NCBI GenBank assembly: GCA_015178975.1
Contig: WHVD01000118.1
Location: forward strand, 124,001-188,000
From: Hysterangium stoloniferum
Lineage: Eukaryota; Basidiomycota; Agaricomycetes; Hysterangiales; Hysterangiaceae
Direction of reading: 5' to 3'
DNA length: 64,000 bases
Of the stretch, positions 10,919 to 22,930 are shown piece by piece (the stretch's first letter is position 1; the number at the start of each line of letters is the position of its first letter). The notes beneath the pieces were generated by a model. That model saw nothing but the letters and a program-made list of their open reading frames with translations. It had not been told where the DNA came from and searched no databases. A program made the translations under genes and the position numbers.

Positions 10919-12373
10919 ATGCTTTCCGCTTTATCAATCTTTATACTTATTCTCGGATCTACGGTTTCTCATGCGGCCGATTTCTCCGTTACGGTCGGTA
11001 ATAATGGACAATTGCGTTACGACCCCCAGACTGTCGTTGCGAATCAAGGAGACACGGTCACATTTACCTTGTAGGTTATTTAGTACCGCTGGATCGTCAT
11101 GTCATTTCGCCGATATATGTTATAGCCACCAAAAGAACCACACCGTTACCCAATCCACGTTCCAGTCGCCGTGCGTACCATTACCAGGCATTGATTCTGG
11201 CTTGTGAGATCCCTCGTTATTTCTTCTGTTGCTATAATATAAACGCTCCGGATAGCAACCCAGTAGCGCCTACTGTTGTCGATGGCTTTCCGACTTTTGC
11301 AGTTACCGTTAATGACTCGACGACTCCAGTTTGGTTCCATTGCAAACAAACTTCCCATTGCCAACAGGGAATGGTGTTTGCCATCAATCCACCGACCAGT
11401 GGAGATACATTCGAAAATTTCCAAGCTGCTGCAATAGCGTCTGGAAGTGCGACAGCCACTACCTCCGCGTGGACATCTCCTCCTCCCCCAGTCATTGGGA
11501 CTGCCACTGCCACTGTTACTGTGGCAGGGCCTTCTTCAGGGAGTGAATCTGTGTATACCACTACGTACGCGAGTTGGGAAGGTAGCACGCCCAGTAAGTG
11601 TAGATCTTAGGTTTTATCGTGATGTTCGGGATTGTTAGCCTATAAATTCAGATCCGACACCTGCTGCAGTTCCCGCGGTTCACACTGTCCAAGTCGGCGC
11701 AGGTGATATTCTTGGCTACACTCCACAGAACATCAGTGCCCAGATCAACGATATTATTCAATTCATTTTCTATGATTTACACACAGTTACACAAGCTACT
11801 TTCGACACACCGTGTGTTCCACTGAATGTGTCCAGCAATGGCGCCAAAAATGGATTTGATAGTGGTTTGTACGTCCCAAGTTCTCGCTAACTTTTAATCC
11901 CCCAACGCCGATGTTCTTTTAGCATAACTGTCGGTACCAATCCCACGGCTCTTCCGACTTTTAATATTACGGTCAATGATACAGATCCTATCTGGTAAAC
12001 ATCACAGTCAGTAGTTCGACCCGCCAAGCTTATTAGCCCTTTCTTTTTTTCTTTTTCCAGGGCTTACTGTGCTGTCCCAGCCATCCCGACTCATTGTCAA
12101 GCTGGCATGGTATTTAGTATCAATGCCCCCACAACAGGCGCAAATACCTTCGAAGCCTTCCAGCAGCTTGCTAAACACCCTAACGGGAGCACCACGACCT
12201 CCACAGGTGGCAGCTCGAGCTTGGGGTCAAGTTCAAGCTCCACCCCGAGCCCAAGTTCAGGCTCGGGCTCGGGCTCAGGCTCAGGCTCTCAGGGCAGTGA
12301 CGCACGTCACGTCGTAGCTTCTGCCGGATTAAGCACGGCATTGATGGTTGTGGTTGTTGTGATATTATTGTGA
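10919..12373 (+). CDS. Secreted two-domain cupredoxin, Ser-rich, probably GPI-anchored
   Basis: The ATG at 10919 opens a signal peptide (MLSALSIFILILGSTVSHA). Cupredoxin domain 1 follows: VTVGNNGQLRYDPQTVVANQ, then after an intron HTVTQSTFQSPC and WFHCKQTSHCQQGMVF. A Ser/Thr/Pro linker leads to domain 2: VQVGAGDILGYTPQNISAQ, HTVTQATFDTPC and an AYC...THCQAGMVFSI block. Both domains keep all four type-1 copper ligands (His, Cys, His, Met). The tail is Ser/Gly-rich, with an SGSGSGSGS run, and ends in a hydrophobic segment (STALMVVVVVILL) after small residues, as for a GPI signal. About five introns. The role is probably cell-wall or extracellular electron transfer or copper binding; these proteins are common in agaricomycetes and poorly characterised. 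Confidence 0.85.
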
Positions 12374-13128
12374 GATGAGACAATCATTGTCTATAAATTA
12401 TAGATGGTTATACACCTTGTATATTATAAATTGAAGTCTAATTGTGGTCCTTTCCAACTTTAAATATTTTAAATAGGAGGGCCATCGAAATCCTTCTTAG
12501 GGCAAAAACTTGAAAATAGGTTAAGTTGTATCCTAAGTCGTATTGCAGCTTGAATTCTAAGGTTCGTTGCTCCCATGGCATAAATATGTAATGTTTCTGA
12601 CAATCCCTTCTCTGACAACGAAAAATATGACTAGCACGGGCGCATAGGATACTACATATGCACTGTAAGTTTTTGAATATAAAATTCCCGCAATTCAGAT
12701 ATGATAATTGGAGTCGTGCTCAACCATTTCCTTTGCATTCCATTTGCCCCGCTTGGGGAGTCTGTGTGCCACTTAGTCCTTGGTTTGAATATTAGTTTGT
12801 TATACTTCACGGGGAAAGACGGTCAGACCAGTCGGGTAAGAGGGGACAAGGATAAGGCTCACAAGTGGTAAATCAGAGTCCCTCTCTTATTTCGAGATAT
12901 TTTTTATACATTTTGGTTGGATGAATTACAAGTAAATAACTGATGTGGTATGCTTTGGAATGTAAACATAAAATCCCAACTCAATAGATGGTTATTACAA
13001 GTAATATTTAGCTTGACAACTTACGTATGAACACAGAAGAAGACAACAGTTGATTGGGAATAAATAGTAAGGAACAGAGGACCGCTGCATACGCTCGTAA
13101 TGTCACCGCGCAGGAGTATCTGGTATTG
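12374..13128. other. Intergenic, converging 3' ends
   Basis: Sits between the ends of the cupredoxin (plus) and adaptin (minus) genes, so it should hold two terminators or polyadenylation regions. It is AT-rich and I see no open frame worth calling. Confidence 0.4.
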
Positions 13129-16100
13129 CTATGCATTAAGGGTGTTTAGTAGCATCGCCTTCACTTCGGCATTCAAACATCGCATTTGCCACAATGCACT
13201 ACTTTCTTCATCTGGCCGAATGCGAACGGCAGCACGTACACCGCTATCAATCGACGTGAGAGCAGCTGGGCTTCCGGAATCTAATAATATCAACTTGGTT
13301 TCACCTGTGGCGACGTTGTATATCAGTAGATTAGATACACGGGGAAGAAGTCAACGCCATTACCTGAGTAAGGTGGGATCTCTGCGGAGATGGATTTGAT
13401 TTGATAATTGGAAAGCAATGAATTGAGACGTGTCTCAAGTTCCTCGGCAGTATATTCACTCCATCCGCGAGAATGAGTTCCGTTCTTGAGGGCCTTCCAA
13501 GCCGACTCAAAATCATCACTGTTGCTAGATGCCGTGATCCCAGTGATAAGTGTATCGAGAGGTGCAGGTTCTACCAAGAAAGGGGAATCGAGCGCGATCA
13601 AATCAGTCTTTAAAGACTGCAAGAAACCATTTAGCCCTGCTGGTCAGTGAGATGCATTCAAACTACACTTACAAGGTCAACAAGATTCTGCGTCCGGGAT
13701 ATTGGAGTCCGTTGGTCAAGACCCTATAAAGATATTTAAAGATACAGGAAAACCATAATTTAATAACACAGTTAGTTACCCCATAATTTGAAGATGGCGG
13801 TGATGCTGCCACAGCGAAAGCTGGATCATGAGCTGCCAATGCTAAGTCGCCTGCAGTCAGCGTTCTTGAAAGTTTCTTCTCAGCATCGTCATCAGGCCCA
13901 AAGACAGATCTCTCTCGAGAATATGACGAAGATGAGGGGGCGATAGACTCTGAACGATTTGAACGAGAACTCAGACTATGAGACGAACTGCGACGCGTGC
14001 TGAACTTTGGAGCCGGGCGGGGTGGTTCATAAGCGTCGTAGCGTAGTTTTCCTTTAGGATTTGTTAGTTGAACATCAATCCGTGAAGAGCTTGTTATCTT
14101 TGACAATTCCACTGTAGACTTTTCGGCAGTTTCGAGAGCTAGTATAAAGTCGGGGAGCTGAAACAAAGGTGCTGCATAGGTCTTCTGACCAGGGCTAAAG
14201 GCGGGATATACAACGTACGGTATTGGACTTCGCACGTTCGACAATTTGTTGAAGTAGAGGAAGCTGGTTCGAAAAGTTTATATATTGCATACATCTCTGA
14301 TGAGAGTGTGAGTGTCAATCCCAAGGGGCTGTACAAGCTGTTGCGTACACGCTGGATGTGGCGCCGTGACTTCCGATGTAATTCTCGCACACTGCTCGAT
14401 ACATCAGAGTAGCCTGAAGTACAATGGGCAGTTACTCGCAACATTGTCAAAAGAAGGGCTTCTTGAATCGGTGCTAATTTGAAGTATAGTATACACAAAT
14501 TGTTTAAGCATGATTAGGACGTACCGGAGCTTGTATCAAGACGCTGTGACAGGTTATGGAGTACATCGACGTGTGGAACGGCTGATAGGTGACTGTACTC
14601 GCATACGACCGCAGCCATGACGAGAGTCAAAGTAGGTCCAGCATCCGGTGCTGGGATGCAGATTATACCGTCTACGAATTGACCGTTGAATGCATTTGAG
14701 CCTAGTGCACTGATGTGAGCAACGACCATTGGCAGTAAATATACAAGTACACCTACAAGTCCGCAAATGTAACAGTACTTGTTCCACTACATCTTCAAAA
14801 ACTAATTTCTTATCGCGGCGTTCCTTTAACCGAGCACAAACTTCCTGAAGTCGCGTGGCATACGCAAAGCCTTCCTGCTCATATACTGCAGCAACCTCGA
14901 GTGCCCACTGTGCAATTGCAAGTTCATCTGAGGTCGAGGTTGGCGGCGTTGAAATTAGTCCCGTGAGGTGCATGAGAAGGATATTTTTGTCGACTTTGTA
15001 TAAAACCTGAAGTGTCTGAAGAAACAAATTTAATAAATACACAAATGAGTATGACACCTTGTCCCCACTTTGCGCCGAATACTGCTATCTCGGGAATCTA
15101 AAAGGCTCATGATATTATTGACCTGACCCTCGTTAAAAGCCGCAGGAATATCGTCCGTTACGCCTGCCCAAATTTCAACAGGCAGATGTTCAAGGCATGC
15201 CATGCAAAGGTATTGTATGTTAGGTTGGTACGAGACAAGTAATCTGGCGATTAGCGCAAGTGGCTTGGGAGATTGAAAGCGAGGGAGTAAATGGCCAATA
15301 GGTATGCTCGATAATGCCCTGAAACATTGGAAAATTAAGGCTGAATCCTTGTCAGTATATGAGGTATACATAGAAAATTAACAAGAAATACCGTGGTCCG
15401 AAACTGTTGCCGTGGACATTACCTCAAAATAAATATCCATTAATCTTCCGAGTTGTGCAGTATATTGGCTGGATACAAAGCCACATGACTAATGCAGCAT
15501 TAGGAAGTGAAGCAGGAATATACCATACCTAGCAGTTTCAAGCTTCGAGATCAAATTTCCGGTTACTTCTATAAATCGAAGCCTGAGACCCCTATCCCGT
15601 AAAGTTTGGGAATTCGCAATATTTGAAGCTATTATAATATCCATGGCCTCTTGTGATGTGATGGTATGTGCCTAAACGCCTTCAATATTATATGGGAAAG
15701 TGAAGTGACTAGATATAGATTCACTCGTGTGATGTCTTCGAGCAATCGAAATGCAGCCTCCACCACACTACTGTCATGGTCGGCTATTCGATTAGGCAGC
15801 TTAACATGTGCCTGAAGCAATAGTTCGGGCTCCTGCAAAGCAGCCTTTCGGACAGCTGCGAGGGCTTTCCTTTTGACGTGCGGGCTGTAGAAAGAAACTA
15901 GAGATCAAGATATAACTATATTTAACAGCATCAACATACGAGTCATGAGCAAGAAGATCAAGCAGGCGCGGTGTTACTGCTGGAATGGCATCTGTTGGGC
16001 AGTTTAGCACAAGCGTATCCAAAGCGAGACATATCCAAGCAGGGTTTGTGGCGTCAAGGTCCTTGAATGACTTAAAGTGAATACTCAAGTTGTGTGTTCA

Positions 16101-16629
16101 ACTGCATACTATGACAGACTTTACGCAATGTGTTGACCAGCATGAGGAGTAGCTCGTTAGAATTGTTCATGATTTCGGTACAAAAAAGATATCCTAGTTA
16201 TTAATGTATTATAAACATTTGCGTAAATCCCCCGCGAATGTTGTTGGGGTGGACGAAAATGATTCCTTACCAATTCTTTTCTCCTTTATTGTGCTTCCTG
16301 CCTCAGCCAAAGTAAGGGCGTGGGGAAGAGCGAATTCAAGCGACGTCCTCGCAACATTACCCAGACTCGTCGCTGTCCAGCAGTACAATAGTATTAGGAG
16401 TGAGGAAATGCGCTCCGACTGATTCACGTTAGGCCTAGTCACGACTTCTTTTAGTTGACATGGTACTTACAGAACTGGGAGATCTCCTTTGAAGCCGCTT
16501 CTTCACAAAGTCCACCTTATGAACGAGAATATCATCTACATGTTGTAAAGAGGTTGCTGCTTCGATACTTTGGACTAAGTGATAATGTTCCCTATTTATT
16601 GCGCTGGAAGATAGGAACGGCACATCCAT
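13129..16629 (-). CDS. Adaptin large subunit, AP-4 epsilon-like
   Basis: Large chain of a clathrin-adaptor-type vesicle coat complex. The ATG at 16629 begins MDVPFLSSSAINREHYHLVQ. The adaptin N-terminal solenoid is clear: HALTLAEAGSTIKEKRIG, NSNELLLMLVNTLRK, LDTLVLNCPTDAIPAVTP, HVKRKALAAVRKAALQEPEL, HDSSVVEAAFRLLEDITR, LALIARLLVSYQPNIQYLC, RDSSIRRKTLQVLYKVDK and QWALEVAAVYEQEGFAYA. A Ser/Arg-rich hinge follows (about 13880-14050), then a C-terminal portion ending MLLNTLNA at 13129. Many short introns interrupt the gene. It belongs to the gamma/alpha/delta/epsilon group; the NTLRKDL and KEKRIGYLF wording and the divergent C-terminus favour epsilon of AP-4 over AP-1 gamma or AP-2 alpha. The assignment to AP-4 is inference. 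Confidence 0.7.
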
Positions 16630-16901
16630 AGCATGAGCGAAGGTTACAACGTCACAGTGACGTTATGGACCTGTGTGGGCACGAAGGTTACCACCTTCGT
16701 CATCAAGCTACGAATAGGGGTAGTACCTCCCAATTCTTAAAATCTTTTTTATTGATGCACCCCCTTTCCCTTATGGGTAAAAAGTACTTGGCTGAGTAGT
16801 GTACACCAGAATCACCAGGCTCACATTTGGTGTTAAAATATTAGCCGCTCACCCCTGCAGAACAAGCGTAACCACATGTGTTACGCTTATAGACTGCTTT
16901 A

Positions 16902-18952
16902 CTAAAGCTGACTAGGCGGAAGTTGCTCCTGATCATGAATAGAACGGATAAGCACCGCTGCTGTGGGAAACCGTGGCGTGATGTCACATTTAAAGGGTTT
17001 GGGATGGCTTAAACAATCAAAGGTTAGTAGAATGCTGCTTCGCTTAACCATCATAGAGTTACCAAACAGTTCCAGAGATATATTGATGCTCCGGCATATC
17101 CACTTGTCCCGTGGACGGATTTCTAATAGGTGTGATGTCGAAGACAGCGAGTGTCATTGCGACAGCAATATAGACACTGGCATCAGCCAATTCAATACCG
17201 GGACATCGTCTCCTACCAAACCCAAATGCATAAATGTGGGGATCTAACTCTGGATTGTCACCCAAATATCTCTCAGGCCTAAAGATCTCCGGATTCGTAT
17301 GATGTTGCGGATCTCGAGATATTTGCCTGGCATTTTTGACTTTGTTAGTGTCTCATAGAATTGATAACAAGCCTACCATATATTTGCTAGCACTATAGCG
17401 CCTTTTGGAATGACGTAGCCTTTATATTCATCGTCTTCTAGGCAAGAATGAGGAATACCTTTATCACGTGTATTAGCATCCATGCCGTCATTGGACCAAC
17501 ACTCGTACCCATCGGTCCTGCCACATGCCATCTGAGCAGCTCCTTCATTAAGGCAGAAACATAAGGTAGTTTTTCACGATCACCAAAATTGGGAAGGCGC
17601 AAAGAAGCAGTAACACCATCGATCTCCTCCTGCGCCTTTCGTTGCACATGAGGGAAGAGTGCCATAGCTAAAAAAAAGCTGGCTAGGGTAGCAGTAACCT
17701 GACAAAAGAAACTTTCACCTGAGGGAAATATATCAAATACCATACTACACACTGTATCTGTTCCACCCCCATACAGGAAGTTGGAAGCATGCTTAATGGC
17801 GTCCTCCTCCGGACCAGTAACAGGTTCTTGCAGCATTTGCGAAGTAAATGATGGTAATGCAGTCCCACGCGCCTACAGCGTAGAGACCATGTCATGATCA
17901 TGAAAGTTTGCAATATGGCAGGAAACAGAAGAGCACCATTTGTTGTTTCACCCATTCATGTGGAATATTGCTCTGAGCCTCATTTGTTTTCTTAAATTCT
18001 TCTGCGACACGTCTAAACGACGTGCCAGGAAACCACGTTGGTAGCTTCATTACTGCCAGTGAACAGGTTACGATGACGAGTACCAAAAGAAATTGTAAAA
18101 TTAATGACACTCACGGAAGGGAAAAACATCTACTAACCAGGCACCGGGCTTAGTAGCGATATAGAATTCCTTGGCTGCTCGTTCTATAAGAGTAATCAAT
18201 GGGTCTGAGACTTTCTGGTTGACAATATAACCGTGGGATATTCTTAAAAAAAAGGCTCCTTGGCATCTTGAACGGAAAGTTAAGCATTTATATGACCGAT
18301 TTATGCATGAAATAGCTCACAGTCGTATGCTACTCAAAAACCTCTCGGGCTCCTCCAAAATCCTAGCCATTAATAGATGTGTGTGATTTTCTTGGATGGC
18401 ATAGAAAACTGTTAGCGATGACTTCGTGCCGATATATTTAGCCATCAGTTTCCTCATCAAGCGGAAATGCTCGTTATACGGTGAAATAATTAGCTGTCGA
18501 TTCCATCCAACGCTACACACCATACAGTAAGACAAAGATCATGAGACAAGTATCGGTACTGACAGCTCTCCTGCCAAAGGTAATACGGGGCGCCCAGCAT
18601 ACGTCCGTGACTTTGTCTCCATTAGATCCAGTATCGTTTGTAAATCATTCAACAAGATTATAGGCCTTCCTATCATCACCATTGAGCTTATAGAACCTAA
18701 TATGATTAGGCTTAGCCCTTCATGGCAGCGAGAAGAATAGACAAACTCACCGTAAATGTCCTTGAATGTCGCCCAATGGAGCCATTCATGGGATGTTGGT
18801 GCCTGCAAGACATTTCCGAGGATAGGGAGACGTATAGGACCAGGAGGCAACTTTTTCCAATAAAAGAAAACCTTATCAAATACCACGATTGCTAGAATGA
18901 TACCGGCCGTAATGTAGAATATAGACGTTGTCATAAATGCAAGGCTGCACAT
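16902..18952 (-). CDS. Cytochrome P450 monooxygenase 1 (cluster gene)
   Basis: ER-anchored class II P450. The start at 18952 (or the in-frame ATG at 18934) gives an N-terminal membrane helix (IFYITAGIILAIVVFDKVFF) and the hinge KKLPPGPIRLPILGN. Then come GRPIILLNDLQTILDLMETK and NEHFRLMRKLMAKYIGTKSS. The I-helix reads LYGGGTDT and, through a 56-nt intron, VTATLASFFLAMALFPHVQ. The K-helix ExxR is in KELLRWH. After two more introns come EDDEYKGYVIPKG and PEIFRPERY. The heme loop is FGFGRRRCPG with its Cys ligand. A last intron (donor after GTV) leads to HPKPFKCDITPRFP and the stop at 16902. The frame holds across all inferred junctions, so I judge it intact. The I-helix has Gly-Gly-Gly where Ala-Gly-Thr/Ser is usual, still with the Thr. 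It lies just outside the left arm of the inverted duplication. Confidence 0.85.
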
Positions 18953-19589
18953 GAGGGTCGGAGGAAATAAGTGATACTTAGAATGCGGATTCAGGGAAGC
19001 ACTGATAGTCATTATCAGACTCACCACTTCGCAATTCGGCGCGGTCATCCCTCAGAGAAAATCCCAGGCGGTTCGTTTCGGGTATACTAACCTGTCAAAG
19101 TGCCGTAGACGTATAGGATGGACCTGGAGACAAAATGATCCATCGACATCTAGGTCATCCAGCTCCCAGACACTCTAGGGCCCCTCCAGACTTCCTCCCA
19201 AGCTCTTGGAGCGTCCAAGAGCACCAAAACTAATTCACGATTCAGAAACGGATTAGAACCAGTTGCCATAAAGACGAGAATATACAATATAAGGAAAGTT
19301 TGCTCGTGCCATTTCAGCGCTGCCTGCCAGATGTGCAGGCGAATGTAAGATCTTAGCGCTCGTACTATGATCAATCACATGCTTCCAAGCATAGGCTTCG
19401 GGGAAAATCCGGATCTGCAAGGATTTTGGATCCTTTGTGAAAGCTAATTGTGATATAGAAACCCCAAACCTTATAACCCTAACCAATTTTGATTGATCAA
19501 AGATCAGATGTCTGATTGGCAGGGTTTATCTCACACTTATCACAAAGGATCCTTTGACCTTTTGGATCAGGCCCGCTTAGCGGTGAAGG
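18953..19589. other. Upstream region of P450 1
   Basis: About 640 bp between the P450 start and the left arm of the inverted duplication. It should contain the P450 promoter; no defined motif or coding frame is recognised. Confidence 0.35.
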
Positions 19590-20009
19590 CCGAGGAAGGC
19601 ATTCAATCAAATTTATGCCATCAGTTGTACCGCTAGTGACGACAGGACCGCAAGGCGCTTCCTGATTAATTGTGATAAAAAATGACACTATCCTGAAGTA
19701 ACACGCAAAACTAACCGCCTGTAGAGAAGCCTTGTGAAACTCCTGAGAATTACCATTACCGAAACAAGTTTCGGACCCAAAAATGGACCTTTAATAGAGC
19801 CCCGAGACCTAAATTGTAATTGGATTCTCTGAGGTTGTTACAGTCGGGGCATTTTCTCACACGTCCCATCTATCCTACACGTCATTAACAAAGCTGGATA
19901 ATATCTGCCGCTTATCACCTTCGTTCTCTTATAGTTAAGCATTTCTTCAATATTCCCGGTATGTAAATCTTAACAAGAGTTGAAATAAAACAGAACTTTC
20001 TTCTTCCTA

Positions 20010-20700
20010 GTTTTCGCTCTGTTCTTCCTCAACACACTACACACTACTCTTACTGGTGTTGGCCCGGTACTGGTTCTGTAATGGGCCTAATGGCATGGAA
20101 CCCTGATCTCAACCCCCTACATTTCCTCATATGATACTCCTACGTTGGGTTCGGTTATTGCGATTATGGTCCAGTGGTTCTTCTGCCACAGGATATGCTC
20201 CGAGCAAATCATATTTGGTTGTCATGTTTATTCCAGTGGTGAGTATTCTGACCGATCTCCACACATGTATGCTGACTTCGGATATCATCAGATCTCATTA
20301 ATGGGTGGCACTGGCGGTAGTATCAATGGTATCCAGGGGTGTCAAGTGGTACTCCTACCCGAAGAGCCAGCTGATTGATCCCACTCGTACCTTCATCCAG
20401 CTATGGCAAGCTTACAAGCAAATGGACTGGGAACGACCAGTATTATCACACAATTCTTCACAGGGGACCCGCCCTTTCGTAGGCATCGCTGGAGGATTGG
20501 GGAGGCTGGCTCCAAGGTGCCTGACCTAGCCCACAGACACAAAAAACGGAATGGCGGTGCACTTCCTAGTAGGAAGCACCCATCATGAGCCACACAGAGC
20601 AAACGTAAAAGAAAAATAGCCCTTCCACGCGAAATCCATCACCAAGTTACCCATCGATCTTGATATGATACCAGAATTAATCTGCTTCGTGGATCTGACG
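20010..20700 (+). pseudogene. DUF6534 membrane-protein pseudogene fragment
   Basis: Degenerate copy of the gene at 30559-32217, in inverted position. Recognisable pieces are FFLNTLHTTLTGVG, YISSYDTPTLGSVIAIMVQW with FFCHRICS, then SLMGGTGGSINGI, and a late piece near 20640-20690 matching the intact gene's RLRIDMIALYVILPQ exon. Compared with the intact copy, about 2 nt are lost just after LTGVG (near 20065), shifting the frame; stops follow. About 230 bp of unrelated sequence (about 20400-20630) separate the last two blocks. All exons encoding the C-terminal DUF6534 half are gone. Confidence 0.75.
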
Positions 20701-21234
20701 GGCTAACTCTAACTCACAGAGACACTTCGTTTGGAAGAGGAGCAGACGCTTGGAGAGATGACCTTTAACCTACCCTCCTACTCAAGCGACTGCTCTCATT
20801 GAGACTCATCCGTCTTCGGGGCCTATGTGCGGATGACAGCAGATGTACAGTGCTAAAAAGTGCATATTGCATGTATTTATAGTCACTTTAGGGCACAGCC
20901 CTCGCACACTTTAAGACTAATTCCAAAAGAAAGAAGCGGAACATAATTCACAAAAAATTTCTGGATCCTGGAAATGATCTTAAGATTGGGGAAAATATTC
21001 GACTACCTTCTTTCTCCTTCCAAATATTTCCACTGTTATTCTATTACTTTATCATTTCCTGACGGGTGTCGAGGGACAACGGGCTCATTCCAGATATACT
21101 AACGACTCCGCTGAACAATACAGTCTTTAATACGTATATGTATATACGGGACGGCTGACAATTAATAATGTGAGCATAAAACACAGCAGACGTTGGACAT
21201 GGTCTACTTAGTATGATTCCACAGTTCCAAAGAA

Positions 21235-22462
21235 TTAATCGATCAACAATCCTACCCAAATAATGCCTCCGAGTTGTTCACCGTTGGACTTCAAGCTGCT
21301 TGTGCATGAAGCTGGATCCTCAAAATCCACTGTCCATATCTGCCATGCGAGATGAACAGCGGCTCCGAGGACACTCACGAGGTAAAACTTTGCCCCTCTT
21401 TGTGTAAGGTATCCGATACCCGTCAGTCCAGCAATAAATAGTATCGCCAGAACGGATACAAATAAGCGAGCGTAGTCTCCAAACAGAAGGGCAGTGGATT
21501 TTATTCCAGCTTTCGGATCATCTTCCTTGTCGAGCATGGCATAAAGTGTGTCAAAATAGGTTACCCATCTGAGGGTTTTAAGGTGTTAATTTTTCCAACT
21601 TGAATATCGACACAAACTCACATTGTCCCCGTTGCAAGAATGACTGCAAGTATTGGCCAATTTGGCAGAGAATTGGCAGACCATACAACCACGGCACTCC
21701 AAGTCAGTGTGAAACCTGAATGGCACTTGTATCATCGACTTCCATGCAATTCAAAGCCATTCCCTACTTACCCAGCCAGACCTGAGGGAAGTAAGTGATT
21801 CGCTTCATGAACGGATATATGAGAGTAAGGAAAAACATCTGAAATAATCCTGCCACCATGCTGATAATCAATCATACAAAGTTAGCGACATTCCTAATAT
21901 GGTTGGGAGTGAACGTACGCTAGCTGGTTAAATTGAGCTAACAAAAAAACGAGTATAAGGACTTGAGGGCACATCCAGAGAAAAGCGGCCTGACTCGATA
22001 CTGTTCCACTTGGGAGCGGTCGATTTTTCGTTCGTGCTATCCGCTGGGTAAGTCGAGGGGCCTGCGGGTTATTGCCATATCCTCTCTTACCAACTTGACG
22101 ATCGAAATCAACATCACAAATATCATTCCAGGTTGAACCATAACTATGGAGCAAGATGGACCAAACTAGCCAGATCACAATTTGAGCACCGTGCGCAGAT
22201 ACATGAAGAGGGGTGAATTTTCCGACGAGACTAAGTCCCCACACTGTGGCACCATGTCAATCAAATACGATTCTTTCTTTCTTCTTTCTTTTTTCTAGGA
22301 CTTACTACAAGGCCAGAAGATCATAAGACTACCGAGGAAAAAGTCGATCCTGGTAAGTTGTACATAGGGCTTCCACGCTAATGGGACATGGTCCGCCCAA
22401 AGAGTAGGCTTTGTCTGCTTTTGAGTGAAGGAGGTGAGGGAGTTAAATCCGTCTGTGTTCAT
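21235..22462 (-). CDS. UbiA-family aromatic prenyltransferase, copy 1 (cluster gene)
   Basis: Integral-membrane prenyltransferase of the UbiA/COQ2 superfamily, transferring a prenyl chain from its diphosphate to an aromatic acceptor. The ATG at 22462 gives MNTDGFNSLTSF...LAWKPYVQLTRIDFFLGSL. Splicing joins PC to MWGLSLVGK. The first Asp-rich motif is NDICDVDFDRQV; a 54-nt intron ending in GATAG then joins ARTKNRPLPSG, giving the classic NDxxDxxxDxxVxRTxxRPLxSG. Later exons hold AMVAGLFQMFFLTLIYPF, GFTLTWSAVVVWSANSL, and YFDTLYAMLDKEDDPKAGIK with STA, the second Asp motif. Hydrophobic helices fill the rest, ending GGIIWVGLLID at 21235. Five introns, all in frame, about 310 residues. Both Asp motifs are those of aromatic-acceptor enzymes such as COQ2 rather than of UbiA-type terpene cyclases. 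It is close to copy 2 throughout. Confidence 0.85.
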
Positions 22463-22930
22463 AATCAATAGCTCCTCAGTAGGTGATACAAAACTGAAGC
22501 GAGGAAACAGAGGGCAGTTACAGCAAATAGATGGGATACGTCCTGATATTTAAGTACGGGGGGTTTCCGGTAGAAGGTTCCAGCTTGAAGTGTATTCACC
22601 TCACGGAACTTTCACGGTAGAAACTTTTAACTGATCAGGGCCGGATAGACTTACCTTCCGCTGGTAACCGAGGGGATTGGTCCACCCCTCCAACTAAATT
22701 GGAATAATACAGTGATTGCACTGGGATATTTGACGAGATTCACGTGTAGCATAATGCATCATGCAACGATGCGCAATGACTTTATCTAAGTCCATATCTA
22801 TACCATAAGTGATCCGAACACAATGCCGATTGAATTACCATGTACGGTCAGCTTAAGACATAGGTAGCCTGACAGATAAGTAACATGAGAGTCAGAGCAT
22901 CACCTTGTTGTCATTTAAAACGCACGAGAA

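Larger units (their letters stand above)
19590..22930 (+). repeat. Left arm of a large inverted duplication
   Basis: Read on the plus strand, this matches the minus strand of about 28020-33200 in the same order. First is a non-coding block (CAAATTTATGCCATCA, GACCGCAAGGCGC, ACTATCCTGAAGT, GAGAAGCC, GAATTACCATTAC, GATTCTCTG, CAGTCGGGG) at about 19590-19870. Next come a broken DUF6534 fragment (20010-20700), a matching 3' flank of UbiA with GTTGTCCCTCG (near 21075), the whole UbiA gene, and its upstream region (GTAAGTCTATCC, ATTCCAATTTAG, CTATGTCTTAAGCTGA) out to about 22880-22930. The arm is shorter than its partner because most of the DUF6534 gene is missing. Confidence 0.8.
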
